A stretch of 9,978 nucleotides of DNA from Flavobacterium sp. (GTDB taxonomy: Bacteria; Bacteroidota; Bacteroidia; Flavobacteriales; Flavobacteriaceae), in the NCBI RefSeq assembly GCF_003525665.1, contig NZ_DQDX01000078.1:21037-31014 (forward strand), in the 5' to 3' direction. How positions within the stretch are numbered: position 1 is the first letter of the stretch; every line of letters starts with the position of its first letter. Under the pieces are notes generated by a model. It was not told where the DNA came from. It searched no databases and saw only the letters and a program-made list of their open reading frames with translations. Positions 1 through 6,473 of the stretch are shown piece after piece. The position numbers and the translations under genes were made by a program.

Positions 1-17
1 TAAATGATGAAAATGTA

Positions 18-1145
18 TTATTCATCAATTTGAACACAATTTTTTTTGTGATAAGGATAATTTACTAAATAAAATTTTGCAGCAATTGTGGGATTTTGAG
101 CTTTCCATTTTTGCATAATTTTTAAATATACACGTTTTTCGGGATAGGGAAAAACATTCAGTTCATTTACTGACCAATTGGATAACAAAATTGCATTTGA
201 ACAATCAACAACCGTTTTGTTTTTAGAGAAATAGGGTTCAAATTGACTTGCTTCACCTCTATTTTCGACACAGATATACATTTTTTGCAAATTTCCAGAA
301 TATAAATTAAAGGACAGGTAATTATCATATAAACCAAAAAAGTTCAGTAATGGCAGTACACCAATCAAAATAAAAAATACTATTTGATAGCCATCAATCA
401 ATTCTTTAAATTTAAAAGATGTAGTTTCGTTTGTAAAATAAAGCACCAATAAAAATATAATCATAGCAAAATTCCAGGGTAAAACCACCGAATTGTGATT
501 GACACCTAATGGTGAAAGCAGCACTAAAATGAATAAGTGCATTGCAATTAAAAGTGCAGCTACCATTTTTTTATTCTTAAAAAACAGCAATCCTAAAGCA
601 CCAATAAATTCAAATAATCCTAATGATAATCCTAGGTAATGAATAAAAGTATTCGAAATTTGATCGGATTTAAATCCTAAAAGTTGTTTCAGGATTAAAT
701 TTTCCCATACATAAAACAAAAAACCTCCGTTTAATTTATGTAATCCGCTATTGGCATAAATCACAATCAATAGAAAGACAAAATAATTGAGGAAGCTTTT
801 TTGTTTTCTAAAAAAGAACGCAAAACAAAAAATTAAGATAAAATGATATTGATACGGTTGCCATCGATTTATATCTAACAAACACGATAACAATTCGATG
901 CCAATTGTAAATCCAATAATTATCCTATTACTGGGAAATAGAAATACAAAAAACATTGAACACATTCCTAAAATGTACAATGAAAGATGCAACCAATTTG
1001 GGCAATTGTCAAAAAAATCTGCTACAGGAATTAGCGGAAATAAGCGATTAGACAACCAAAGTTTGTAGGATATTATTTTTGTAATAATCCAAAAAAGTGC
1101 CGTTATTTTTAGAAGATAGTTTACTTTTAAATTTTGTGTAAACAT
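18..1145 (-). CDS. Polytopic inner-membrane protein, HTTM/DoxX-like, function unknown
   Basis: This 375-residue protein has about eight or nine hydrophobic segments, roughly at residues 10-28, 52-70, 75-90, 99-113, 118-130, 165-190, 194-212, 220-237 and 252-272. A mainly hydrophilic tail of about 100 residues follows, with cysteines at 292, 315 and 370. Motifs such as DINRWQPYQYHF (91-102), NSGLHKLNGG (132-141) and LGVNHNSVVLPWN (213-225) are spaced through the membrane part. They recall HTTM-type membrane proteins (distant relatives of vitamin K-dependent carboxylase) and DoxX/MauE-like proteins, but the resemblance is by eye only. The start is an ATG 8 bases after the stop of the SnoaL-like gene, so it is very probably cotranscribed with it. 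The gene is complete; its TAA stop lies 17 bases from the window edge. I assign no reaction. The cysteines in the tail would fit a periplasmic redox or structural role, which is speculation. Confidence 0.8.
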   Translation of the reverse strand: MFTQNLKVNYLLKITALFWIITKIISYKLWLSNRLFPLIPVADFFDNCPNWLHLSLYILGMCSMFFVFLFPSNRIIIGFTIGIELLSCLLDINRWQPYQYHFILIFCFAFFFRKQKSFLNYFVFLLIVIYANSGLHKLNGGFLFYVWENLILKQLLGFKSDQISNTFIHYLGLSLGLFEFIGALGLLFFKNKKMVAALLIAMHLFILVLLSPLGVNHNSVVLPWNFAMIIFLLVLYFTNETTSFKFKELIDGYQIVFFILIGVLPLLNFFGLYDNYLSFNLYSGNLQKMYICVENRGEASQFEPYFSKNKTVVDCSNAILLSNWSVNELNVFPYPEKRVYLKIMQKWKAQNPTIAAKFYLVNYPYHKKNCVQIDE

Positions 1146-1153
1146 GGTTCAAT

Positions 1154-1516
1154 TTATGAGAATTGACTCATTTGAAATCCTCTATATAATTTACCGTCTT
1201 TAATTTCCCAAATGACGAAAAAATGTGCTAAAAGCATTTCCTCTCTAGGATTTTCGATTGTTTTTACAAAATGTGAATAGCGTACCGAAACCGTATTATC
1301 TTCTGCAATGATATGAGTAATTCTCATTTTCGAACGAACATAAGCTTTGCTCAATTCATCTGATAAATTTAAAACATCTTCTTTTTTCATCTGAACGAAA
1401 CCTTTGCTACTGTTCCATTCGATAATTAAATCTTCATGTAGAAATTCTGTTACCTCTGATTTGTGTAACATCAAATCATTTTTATAAAAATCAAGTACTA
1501 ATTCTTTTGGTGTCAT
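1154..1516 (-). CDS. NTF2/SnoaL-like small protein
   Basis: This 120-residue soluble protein has the layout of the NTF2-like/SnoaL fold. An N-terminal helix (MTPKELVLDFYKND) is followed by an FLHEDLIIEWNSS strand region, a helical KEDVLNLSDELSKAYV segment, and then beta strands (MRITHIIAEDNTVSVRYSHF, HFFVIWEIKDGKLYRGFQMS). Members of this superfamily range from isomerases and dehydratases to non-catalytic binding proteins, and no catalytic dyad can be assigned here, so the function is unknown. No signal peptide or membrane segment is seen, so it should be cytoplasmic. Its ATG overlaps the TAA stop of the upstream lpxD-like gene by one base (TAATG), an arrangement that usually means translational coupling. 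The membrane-protein gene starts 8 bases after its stop. Confidence 0.85.
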   Translation of the reverse strand: MTPKELVLDFYKNDLMLHKSEVTEFLHEDLIIEWNSSKGFVQMKKEDVLNLSDELSKAYVRSKMRITHIIAEDNTVSVRYSHFVKTIENPREEMLLAHFFVIWEIKDGKLYRGFQMSQFS

Positions 1517-2445
1517 TACTTAAGATTTTTTAAAATTTCTGGAATACGTTTAATATTTGCCAATTGCTTTAATTTTTCGCGTGATTCTTCTATTGGAGTT
1601 CCAAAATAAGATTTTCCGCCTTCAATAGATTTTGTTACTCCTGTTTGACCAAGAACTACAGCCTTTGCTCCTATTGTAATTCCACTAGTAGTTCCAACTT
1701 GTCCCCAAAGTGTTACTTCATCTTCAATAATTACGCAACCTGCAATTCCTGTTTGAGCTGCAATTAGGCATTTTTTACCAATTACAGTATCGTGACCAAC
1801 GTGTACTTGATTGTCAATTTTTGTTCCTTCACCAATAGTTGTATCGCCAGTAACTCCTTTATCAATAGTACAAAGCGCACCAATACCAACATTGTTTTCT
1901 ATCACAACGCGTCCGCCAGAAAGTAATTGATCATAACCTTCGGGCCGTTTTTTGTAATAAAATGCATCGGCACCAAGAATAGTTCCAGCTTGAATAATTA
2001 CATTATCGCCAATAACACAGCCATCATAAATGGTTACATTAGAATGAATAATACAATTTGAACCAATTTTCACATGATTTCCAATAAAACAATTGGGTTG
2101 AATATAAGTTCCTTCTCCAATTACTGCTGAAACCGAAATGGCTTTATCAGTAGCTTGAAAAGGTCGGAAATGTTTAGTTAACGTATTAAAATCTCTAAAC
2201 GGATCGTCTGAAATTAATAGCGCTTTACCTTCTGGACATTCTACTTCTTTATTGATTAATACTATTGTTGCCGCCGATTGTAAGGCTTTATCATAGTATT
2301 TAGGATGATCAACAAACACAATGTCACCAGGTTCAACTACGTGAATTTCATTCATTCCATAAACAGGAAAATCATCGGAACCAATATAATGGCAACCGAT
2401 GATTTCTGCAATTTCTTTAAGTGAATGTATTTTTGAAAATTTCAT
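1516..2445 (-). CDS. LpxD-like acyltransferase paralogue (left-handed beta-helix)
   Basis: This 309-residue protein has an LpxD-like N-terminal domain (about 1-100) followed by a hexapeptide-repeat left-handed beta-helix (about 103-285) and a short helical tail. It keeps the F-x5-Y pattern (F44, Y50 in FVDHPKY) that stacks on uridine in characterised LpxD, and the catalytic-type histidine H218 in NQVHVGHD, equivalent to H241 of the LpxD in this window. It differs from that LpxD in two places. The GSDGFGFAP loop is replaced by GADAFYYKKRPEG, and the second conserved histidine (H278 of LpxD) aligns with G255. It is also 30 residues shorter. Automatic annotation would call it UDP-3-O-(3-hydroxyacyl)glucosamine N-acyltransferase, but its substrate may differ; another UDP-amino sugar or a modulating role are possible. 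It lies 5 bases after efp in the lipid A operon and overlaps the next gene by one base. Confidence 0.85.
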   Translation of the reverse strand: MKFSKIHSLKEIAEIIGCHYIGSDDFPVYGMNEIHVVEPGDIVFVDHPKYYDKALQSAATIVLINKEVECPEGKALLISDDPFRDFNTLTKHFRPFQATDKAISVSAVIGEGTYIQPNCFIGNHVKIGSNCIIHSNVTIYDGCVIGDNVIIQAGTILGADAFYYKKRPEGYDQLLSGGRVVIENNVGIGALCTIDKGVTGDTTIGEGTKIDNQVHVGHDTVIGKKCLIAAQTGIAGCVIIEDEVTLWGQVGTTSGITIGAKAVVLGQTGVTKSIEGGKSYFGTPIEESREKLKQLANIKRIPEILKNLK

Positions 2446-2450
2446 TTAAA

Positions 2451-3017
2451 TTATTCTTTTACTCGTTCCATGTAAGAACCAGAAGCAGTATCAATTTTAA
2501 TTTTATCACCTTCATTAATAAACAAAGGTACGTTTACTGAAGCACCAGTTTCTACTGTTGCAGGTTTAGTTGCATTGGTTGCAGTATTTCCTTTTACACC
2601 TGGTTCTGCATAAGTAACTTCAAGTACTACAGAAGCTGGCATGTCTACAGAAAGAGGCAATTCGGTTTCAGCATTGATAATTACTTTTACAGTTGTTCCT
2701 TCTTTTAATAACTCTGGAGCATCAAGAATAGCTTTATTCAATTGAATTTGCTCGTAAGTTTCAACGTGCATAAAATTAAATAAATCTCCTTCAGCATATA
2801 AATACTGGTATTCATGCGTTTCAACACGAACTTCATCGATTTTATGACCAGCAGAAAAAGTGTTGTCTAAAACTTTTCCGTTAGTTAAACTTTTTAATTT
2901 AGTTCTTACGAAAGCTGGACCTTTTCCTGGTTTAACGTGAAGAAATTCGATAATTTTATAAATATCGTGATTGTATTTAATACATAATCCGTTTCTAATA
3001 TCTGATGTAGATGCCAT
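2451..3017 (-). CDS. efp: Translation elongation factor P
   Basis: Elongation factor P binds between the ribosomal P and E sites and promotes peptide-bond formation at polyproline stretches. The 188-residue length is standard. The N-terminal KOW-like domain carries the loop HVKPGKGPAF, in which K32 aligns with the post-translationally modified K34 of E. coli EF-P. The central OB domain and the C-terminal OB domain follow, ending in GDKIKIDTASGSYMERV, the typical EF-P signature region. The tip residue is lysine, so the factor is of the lysine type and not the rhamnosylated-arginine type. No modification enzyme gene (epmA/epmB or ymfI-like) is visible in the window. The ATG start gives the conserved N-terminus MASTSDIRNG. 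It lies 38 bases after lpxA and 5 bases before the lpxD-like gene, so it is part of the lipid A operon. Confidence 0.97.
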   Translation of the reverse strand: MASTSDIRNGLCIKYNHDIYKIIEFLHVKPGKGPAFVRTKLKSLTNGKVLDNTFSAGHKIDEVRVETHEYQYLYAEGDLFNFMHVETYEQIQLNKAILDAPELLKEGTTVKVIINAETELPLSVDMPASVVLEVTYAEPGVKGNTATNATKPATVETGASVNVPLFINEGDKIKIDTASGSYMERVKE

Positions 3018-3055
3018 TGTATAGTTTGTTTATTTTTATAATTTTTATTTGTTAT

Positions 3056-3841
3056 TTATAGACTTCCAGAGTATCCTTTCATGATACCACGAGAAGAATT
3101 TCTGATAAAATCTAATATTTCATCACGTTCTGGAGAAGCTGCCATTTCGGCTTCAATTATTCCAACTGCTTGTGATGTATTGTAATTTTTTTGGTATAAA
3201 ATTCTGTAAATATCTTGAATTTCTCTGATTTTTTCTGATGTAAATCCTCTTCTTCTCAATCCAACAGAATTGATTCCTACATAAGATAATGGTTCTTTGG
3301 CTGCTTTTGTATAAGGAGGAACGTCTTTACGAAGTAATGATCCGCCAGAAATCATTGCGTGATCACCAATACTAATAAATTGATGTACAGCAGATAATCC
3401 GCCAACGATTGCAAAGTTTCCAATAGTAACATGTCCACCAAGAAGTACGCCATTTACAATAATTACGTTATCACCAATATGACAATCGTGTGCAACGTGA
3501 GCAGTTGCCATAATTAAACAATTGTTTCCAATTTTTGTTTGACCCGATGCAATTGTTCCTCTGTTTATTGTAACACCTTCTCTAATAGTACAGTTATCAC
3601 CGATTATTGCAAGTGAATCTTCACCTCCAAATTTTAAATCTTGAGGAACAGCAGAAATAACTGCGCCTGGAAAAATATTGCAATTTTTACCAATTCTTGC
3701 ACCTTCCATAATGGTAACATTAGAACCTATCCAAGTTCCTTCGCCAATTTCTACATTGTTATGAATTGTTGTAAAAGGATCAATTACAACATTTCGTGCT
3801 ATTTTTGCTCCAGGATGAACGTATGCTAAAGGTTGATTCAT
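3056..3841 (-). CDS. lpxA: UDP-N-acetylglucosamine O-acyltransferase
   Basis: LpxA catalyses the first step of lipid A synthesis in the cytoplasm, moving a 3-hydroxyacyl group from ACP to the 3-OH of UDP-GlcNAc. The 261 residues match the family length (262 in E. coli). Hexapeptide repeats fill about residues 8-185, followed by the C-terminal helical bundle (GLRRRGFTSEKIREI onwards). The catalytic histidine is H118 in TAHVAHDC (E. coli H125), and the QDLKFGGE motif lies at 67-74. In an ungapped alignment with E. coli LpxA recalled from memory, the chain-length ruler G173 falls on G166, which would fit long 3-hydroxyacyl donors. Flavobacterial lipid A usually carries long, often branched, hydroxy acids. 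It lies 79 bases after lpxC-fabZ, the widest gap inside the operon, and that gap holds an odd repeat. Confidence 0.97.
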   Translation of the reverse strand: MNQPLAYVHPGAKIARNVVIDPFTTIHNNVEIGEGTWIGSNVTIMEGARIGKNCNIFPGAVISAVPQDLKFGGEDSLAIIGDNCTIREGVTINRGTIASGQTKIGNNCLIMATAHVAHDCHIGDNVIIVNGVLLGGHVTIGNFAIVGGLSAVHQFISIGDHAMISGGSLLRKDVPPYTKAAKEPLSYVGINSVGLRRRGFTSEKIREIQDIYRILYQKNYNTSQAVGIIEAEMAASPERDEILDFIRNSSRGIMKGYSGSL

Positions 3842-3857
3842 ATATTTTGATGATTAT

Positions 3858-3912
3858 GGTTTGTGGTTTGTCGTTTATTGTCGTTACAAACATAAACTAA
3901 AAACTATAAACT
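3858..3912. repeat. Inverted array of seven-base repeats
   Basis: In plus-strand reading the gap between lpxC-fabZ and lpxA holds three consecutive heptamers GGTTTGT, GGTTTGT, CGTTTAT (3858-3878), a 13-base spacer, and three consecutive heptamers ATAAACT, AAAAACT, ATAAACT (3892-3912). The right array is the reverse complement of the left-type unit (GTTTAT against ATAAAC), so the two 21-base arms form an imperfect inverted repeat matching at 16 of 21 positions. In the lpx transcript this could fold into a long A/U-rich stem with a 13-base loop. What it does is unknown; it could be a degenerate intergenic repeat, an RNA-stability element, or neutral slippage-born sequence. Confidence 0.7.
3887..3894 (-). 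promoter_or_regulatory. Possible internal -7 promoter element for lpxA
   Basis: On the minus strand the sequence TATGTTTG matches the Bacteroidetes -7 consensus TAnnTTTG, 45 bases before the lpxA ATG. No convincing TTG-type -33 element lies at the expected distance, and the match overlaps the heptamer repeat, whose T/G-rich units could produce it by chance. It may give lpxA and efp an extra promoter inside the operon. Confidence 0.3.
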
Positions 3913-3920
3913 CTTTTTTC

Positions 3921-5309
3921 TTATTGTTTTTTAGCTATTTGCGCCATTAATTCTGCTTCTGCAACTAATCTTCCGTTGGCGTAAGCATTGGCTTGCATGT
4001 GACAAATTCCTCTTCTAATTGGAGTAATTAAATCACATTTGAATATTAATGTATCACCAGGTAATACTTTATATTTAAACTTAACATTGTCAATTTTCAT
4101 GAAATAGGTTAAGTAATTTTCTGGATCTGGAACAGTACTTAATACTAAAATTCCACCCGATTGTGCCATCGCCTCTACTATTAAAACTCCTGGCATTACT
4201 GGTGCATCTGGAAAATGTCCTACAAAGAAATTTTCGTTCATTGTAACATTTTTCATTCCAACCACATGCGTATCAGACATTTCTATGATTCTGTCAATCA
4301 ATAAAAATGGTGGTCTGTGTGGCAAGATATTCATAATTTGGTGAATATCCATCAAGGGTGGCAAATTTAAATCGTATGTTGGAATATGATTCTTCTGTTC
4401 GATTTTAATGATTTTTGACATTTTTTTAGCAAACTGAGTGTTTACAAAATGTCCAGGTTTATTGGCAATAACCTTACCTTTAATACGAACTCCGATAAGC
4501 GCTAGATCACCAATTACATCTAGTAATTTGTGACGTGCAGCTTCGTTAGGATAATGTAACGTTAGATTATCTAAAATTCCATTTTCTTTAACTGCGATTG
4601 TATCTTTACCAAAAGCCTTTTTAAGATTTTCCATTGTAGATGCCGAAATTTCTTTATCAACATATACAATTGCGTTGTTTAAATCGCCACCTTTTATTAA
4701 ACCATTGTCTAATAAAGTTTCTAATTCATGAAGAAAACTAAATGTTCTTGAGTTGGCAATTTCAGTTTTAAAATCGCTTATATTTTTTAAGGTTGCATTT
4801 TGAGTACCAAGAACTTTGGTTCCAAAATCTACCATTGCAGTTACTTGATAATCATCGCTTGGCATTACAAGAATTTCACTTCCTGTAGCTTCATCTGTAA
4901 ACGAAATAACTTCTTTTACAACATAAAATTTACGTTCAGCTTCTTGTTCTTCAATACCTGCTTTTTCTATTGCTTCTACAAAATACTTAGAAGAACCGTC
5001 CATAATTGGTGGTTCTGAAGCATCCAATTCTATAATTGCATTGTCAATATCGCAACCAACAAAAGCAGCTAAAACGTGCTCTGATGTTTGAATTTTAACT
5101 CCTAATTTTTCTAAATTAGTTCCTCTTTGCGTGTTTACTACGTAATTAGCATCGGCTTCAATAATTGGTGAACCTTCTAAATCTACTCTTACAAAGGTAA
5201 AACCATTGTTAATTGGCGCAGGTTTAAAAGTCATTGTTACTTCTTTTCCTGTGTGTAATCCAACGCCTGTAAGTGTAATTTCGTTTTTGATGGTTTTTTG
5301 CTTAACCAT
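3921..5309 (-). CDS. lpxC-fabZ: Bifunctional UDP-3-O-acyl-GlcNAc deacetylase / 3-hydroxyacyl-ACP dehydratase fusion
   Basis: The 462-residue protein joins two cytoplasmic enzymes. Residues about 1-300 are LpxC, the zinc deacetylase and committed step of lipid A synthesis. Zinc ligands are H78 (TSEHVLAA), H260 and D264 (ARHKLLDVIGD), with catalytic E77, D268 and H287 (PGHFVN), matching E. coli E78, H79, H238, D242, D246 and H265. Residues about 315-462 are FabZ, which dehydrates 3-hydroxyacyl-ACP in fatty acid elongation, with the motif GHFPDAPVMPG holding H365 and VEAMAQ holding E379. The reading frame runs through a short linker (301-315) with no stop, so this is a true fusion and not a frameshift. 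The fusion is typical of Bacteroidetes. It joins the two enzymes competing for the 3-hydroxyacyl-ACP pool, LpxC acting after LpxA has used it. The ATG start lies 26 bases after lpxD. Confidence 0.97.
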   Translation of the reverse strand: MVKQKTIKNEITLTGVGLHTGKEVTMTFKPAPINNGFTFVRVDLEGSPIIEADANYVVNTQRGTNLEKLGVKIQTSEHVLAAFVGCDIDNAIIELDASEPPIMDGSSKYFVEAIEKAGIEEQEAERKFYVVKEVISFTDEATGSEILVMPSDDYQVTAMVDFGTKVLGTQNATLKNISDFKTEIANSRTFSFLHELETLLDNGLIKGGDLNNAIVYVDKEISASTMENLKKAFGKDTIAVKENGILDNLTLHYPNEAARHKLLDVIGDLALIGVRIKGKVIANKPGHFVNTQFAKKMSKIIKIEQKNHIPTYDLNLPPLMDIHQIMNILPHRPPFLLIDRIIEMSDTHVVGMKNVTMNENFFVGHFPDAPVMPGVLIVEAMAQSGGILVLSTVPDPENYLTYFMKIDNVKFKYKVLPGDTLIFKCDLITPIRRGICHMQANAYANGRLVAEAELMAQIAKKQ

Positions 5310-5335
5310 AATATAATTGTAATTTAGTTTGTTTT

Positions 5336-6355
5336 CTAATCTAATTTTTTCTTCAAATTTTCTAAATCTGAAACTATTTTTGGGAAATTTCTAAAGTGTA
5401 CGAATGATTTACTAAAATCACTGTAGTTAAAAGCTGGTGAACCTTGAACAGTTTCGCCGTCTTTAAGACTTTTTCCAATTCCTGATTGTGCTTGAATACG
5501 CACATTATCTCCTATTGTAATATGACCAACAATTCCAACTTGTCCACCAATCATACAATTTTTTCCAATTTTGGTTGAACCAGCAATTCCAGTTTGTGAG
5601 GCAATTACTGTATTTTCTCCAATTTCTACATTGTGAGCAATTTGAATTTGATTATCCAATTTCACTCCTTTTCTAATAATTGTAGATCCTAAAGTTGCTC
5701 GATCGATTGTAGTGCAAGAACCAACATCGACATTGTCTTCAAGAATTACATTTCCTATTTGTGGTATTTTTGTGAAAGTTCCATCTTCTGAAGGAGCGAA
5801 TCCAAATCCATCTGAACCAATTATACTTCCTGAATGAATGGTACAGTTAGCTCCAATTTCAGTTTCAGAATAGATTCTAACACCAGCAAATAAAATGCAA
5901 TTATCGCCTATTATTGCATTATCACCAATAAATGTATTCGGATAAATTTTTACGTTATTTCCAATTTTTACATTTTTTCCAACATAGCAAAAACTACCTA
6001 AATATAAATTATCACCATAAGTTACATTTTCTGAAATTACCGATGGTTGCTCAATTCCAGATTTCATTAATTTTACTTGATTGTAATATTCAAGAAGTTT
6101 AGAAAATGCTTTGTACGCATCTTCAACTTTAATTAATGTAGTGATTATAGGTTGCTCTGGCTCAAATGTTGCGTTTACAATTGTTATTGACGCTTGGGTT
6201 GAATAGATGTAATTAAGGTATTTCGGATTAGACAAAAATGTTAAAGAGCCTTGAACTCCTTCTTCTATTTTTGCTAATTTATAGACTTCGGCATTAGGAT
6301 TTCCTACTACTTCGCCATCAAGAATACCCGCTATTTGTTCTGCTGTGAATTTCAT
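5336..6355 (-). CDS. lpxD: UDP-3-O-(3-hydroxyacyl)glucosamine N-acyltransferase
   Basis: LpxD adds the N-linked 3-hydroxyacyl chain to UDP-3-O-acyl-glucosamine, the third step of lipid A synthesis, in the cytoplasm. The 339 residues match the family (341 in E. coli). An N-terminal uridine-binding domain (about 1-100) has F40 and Y46 in TFLSNPKY, spaced like the uracil-stacking residues known in Chlamydia LpxD. The hexapeptide beta-helix (about 105-310) carries the GSDGFGFAP loop (180-188), catalytic H241 in QIQIAHNV (E. coli H239) and the second conserved histidine H278 in IVGHIT (E. coli H276). A C-terminal helix ends in ENLKKKLD. The ATG start gives MKFTAEQIAGILDG, a usual LpxD N-terminus. 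It is the first gene of the operon and follows a 118-base gap with candidate promoters. Confidence 0.97.
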   Translation of the reverse strand: MKFTAEQIAGILDGEVVGNPNAEVYKLAKIEEGVQGSLTFLSNPKYLNYIYSTQASITIVNATFEPEQPIITTLIKVEDAYKAFSKLLEYYNQVKLMKSGIEQPSVISENVTYGDNLYLGSFCYVGKNVKIGNNVKIYPNTFIGDNAIIGDNCILFAGVRIYSETEIGANCTIHSGSIIGSDGFGFAPSEDGTFTKIPQIGNVILEDNVDVGSCTTIDRATLGSTIIRKGVKLDNQIQIAHNVEIGENTVIASQTGIAGSTKIGKNCMIGGQVGIVGHITIGDNVRIQAQSGIGKSLKDGETVQGSPAFNYSDFSKSFVHFRNFPKIVSDLENLKKKLD

Positions 6356-6413
6356 TTTATCAGATTCTATTTCTTAGTAGTATAAAATGTAACTCACTTT
6401 CATACACAGAATT

Positions 6414-6421
6414 CAAATTTA
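6414..6421 (-). promoter_or_regulatory. Candidate -7 promoter element for the lpxD operon (proximal)
   Basis: On the minus strand TAAATTTG fits the Bacteroidetes -7 consensus TAnnTTTG exactly, 58 bases before the lpxD ATG, which would leave a leader of about 50 bases. A TTTTTG lies upstream but about 27 bases away, longer than usual for a -33 partner, so only the -7 half is supported. Confidence 0.4.
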
Positions 6422-6448
6422 AAAAATTATTGGTTCGTTTCATTTGTG

Positions 6449-6456
6449 CAAAAATA
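6449..6456 (-). promoter_or_regulatory. Candidate -7 promoter element for the lpxD operon (distal)
   Basis: On the minus strand TATTTTTG fits TAnnTTTG, 17 bases after the stop codon of the HD-domain gene and 93 bases before the lpxD ATG. The sequence at the -33 position is a TTTC, not TTTG, overlapping the end of the preceding gene. No terminator hairpin is seen between the HD gene and lpxD, so readthrough from the HD gene is also possible. Confidence 0.4.
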
Positions 6457-6473
6457 TAAAAATTAATTGAAAC

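Noticed and set aside
18..1145. Functional vitamin K-dependent-type carboxylase
   Set aside because: The resemblance to HTTM proteins is limited to membrane layout and a few short motifs, and I cannot identify the catalytic residues of a carboxylase.
3641..3829. Plus-strand open frame of 62 codons inside lpxA
   Set aside because: It lies wholly opposite a well-supported gene, its translation is rich in Asn, Cys and Ser with no recognisable domain, and no promoter leads into it.
4800..5018. Plus-strand open frame of 72 codons inside lpxC-fabZ
   Set aside because: It is antisense to conserved LpxC coding sequence; its Phe- and Cys-rich translation is what the complement of an AT-rich gene gives.
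1516..6355. Recurrent hexapeptide-coding pattern shared by lpxD, lpxA and the lpxD-like gene, which could look like DNA repeats
   Set aside because: The periodicity is at protein level (left-handed beta-helix turns of six residues) and is typical of these enzymes; no exact long DNA repeat is seen.
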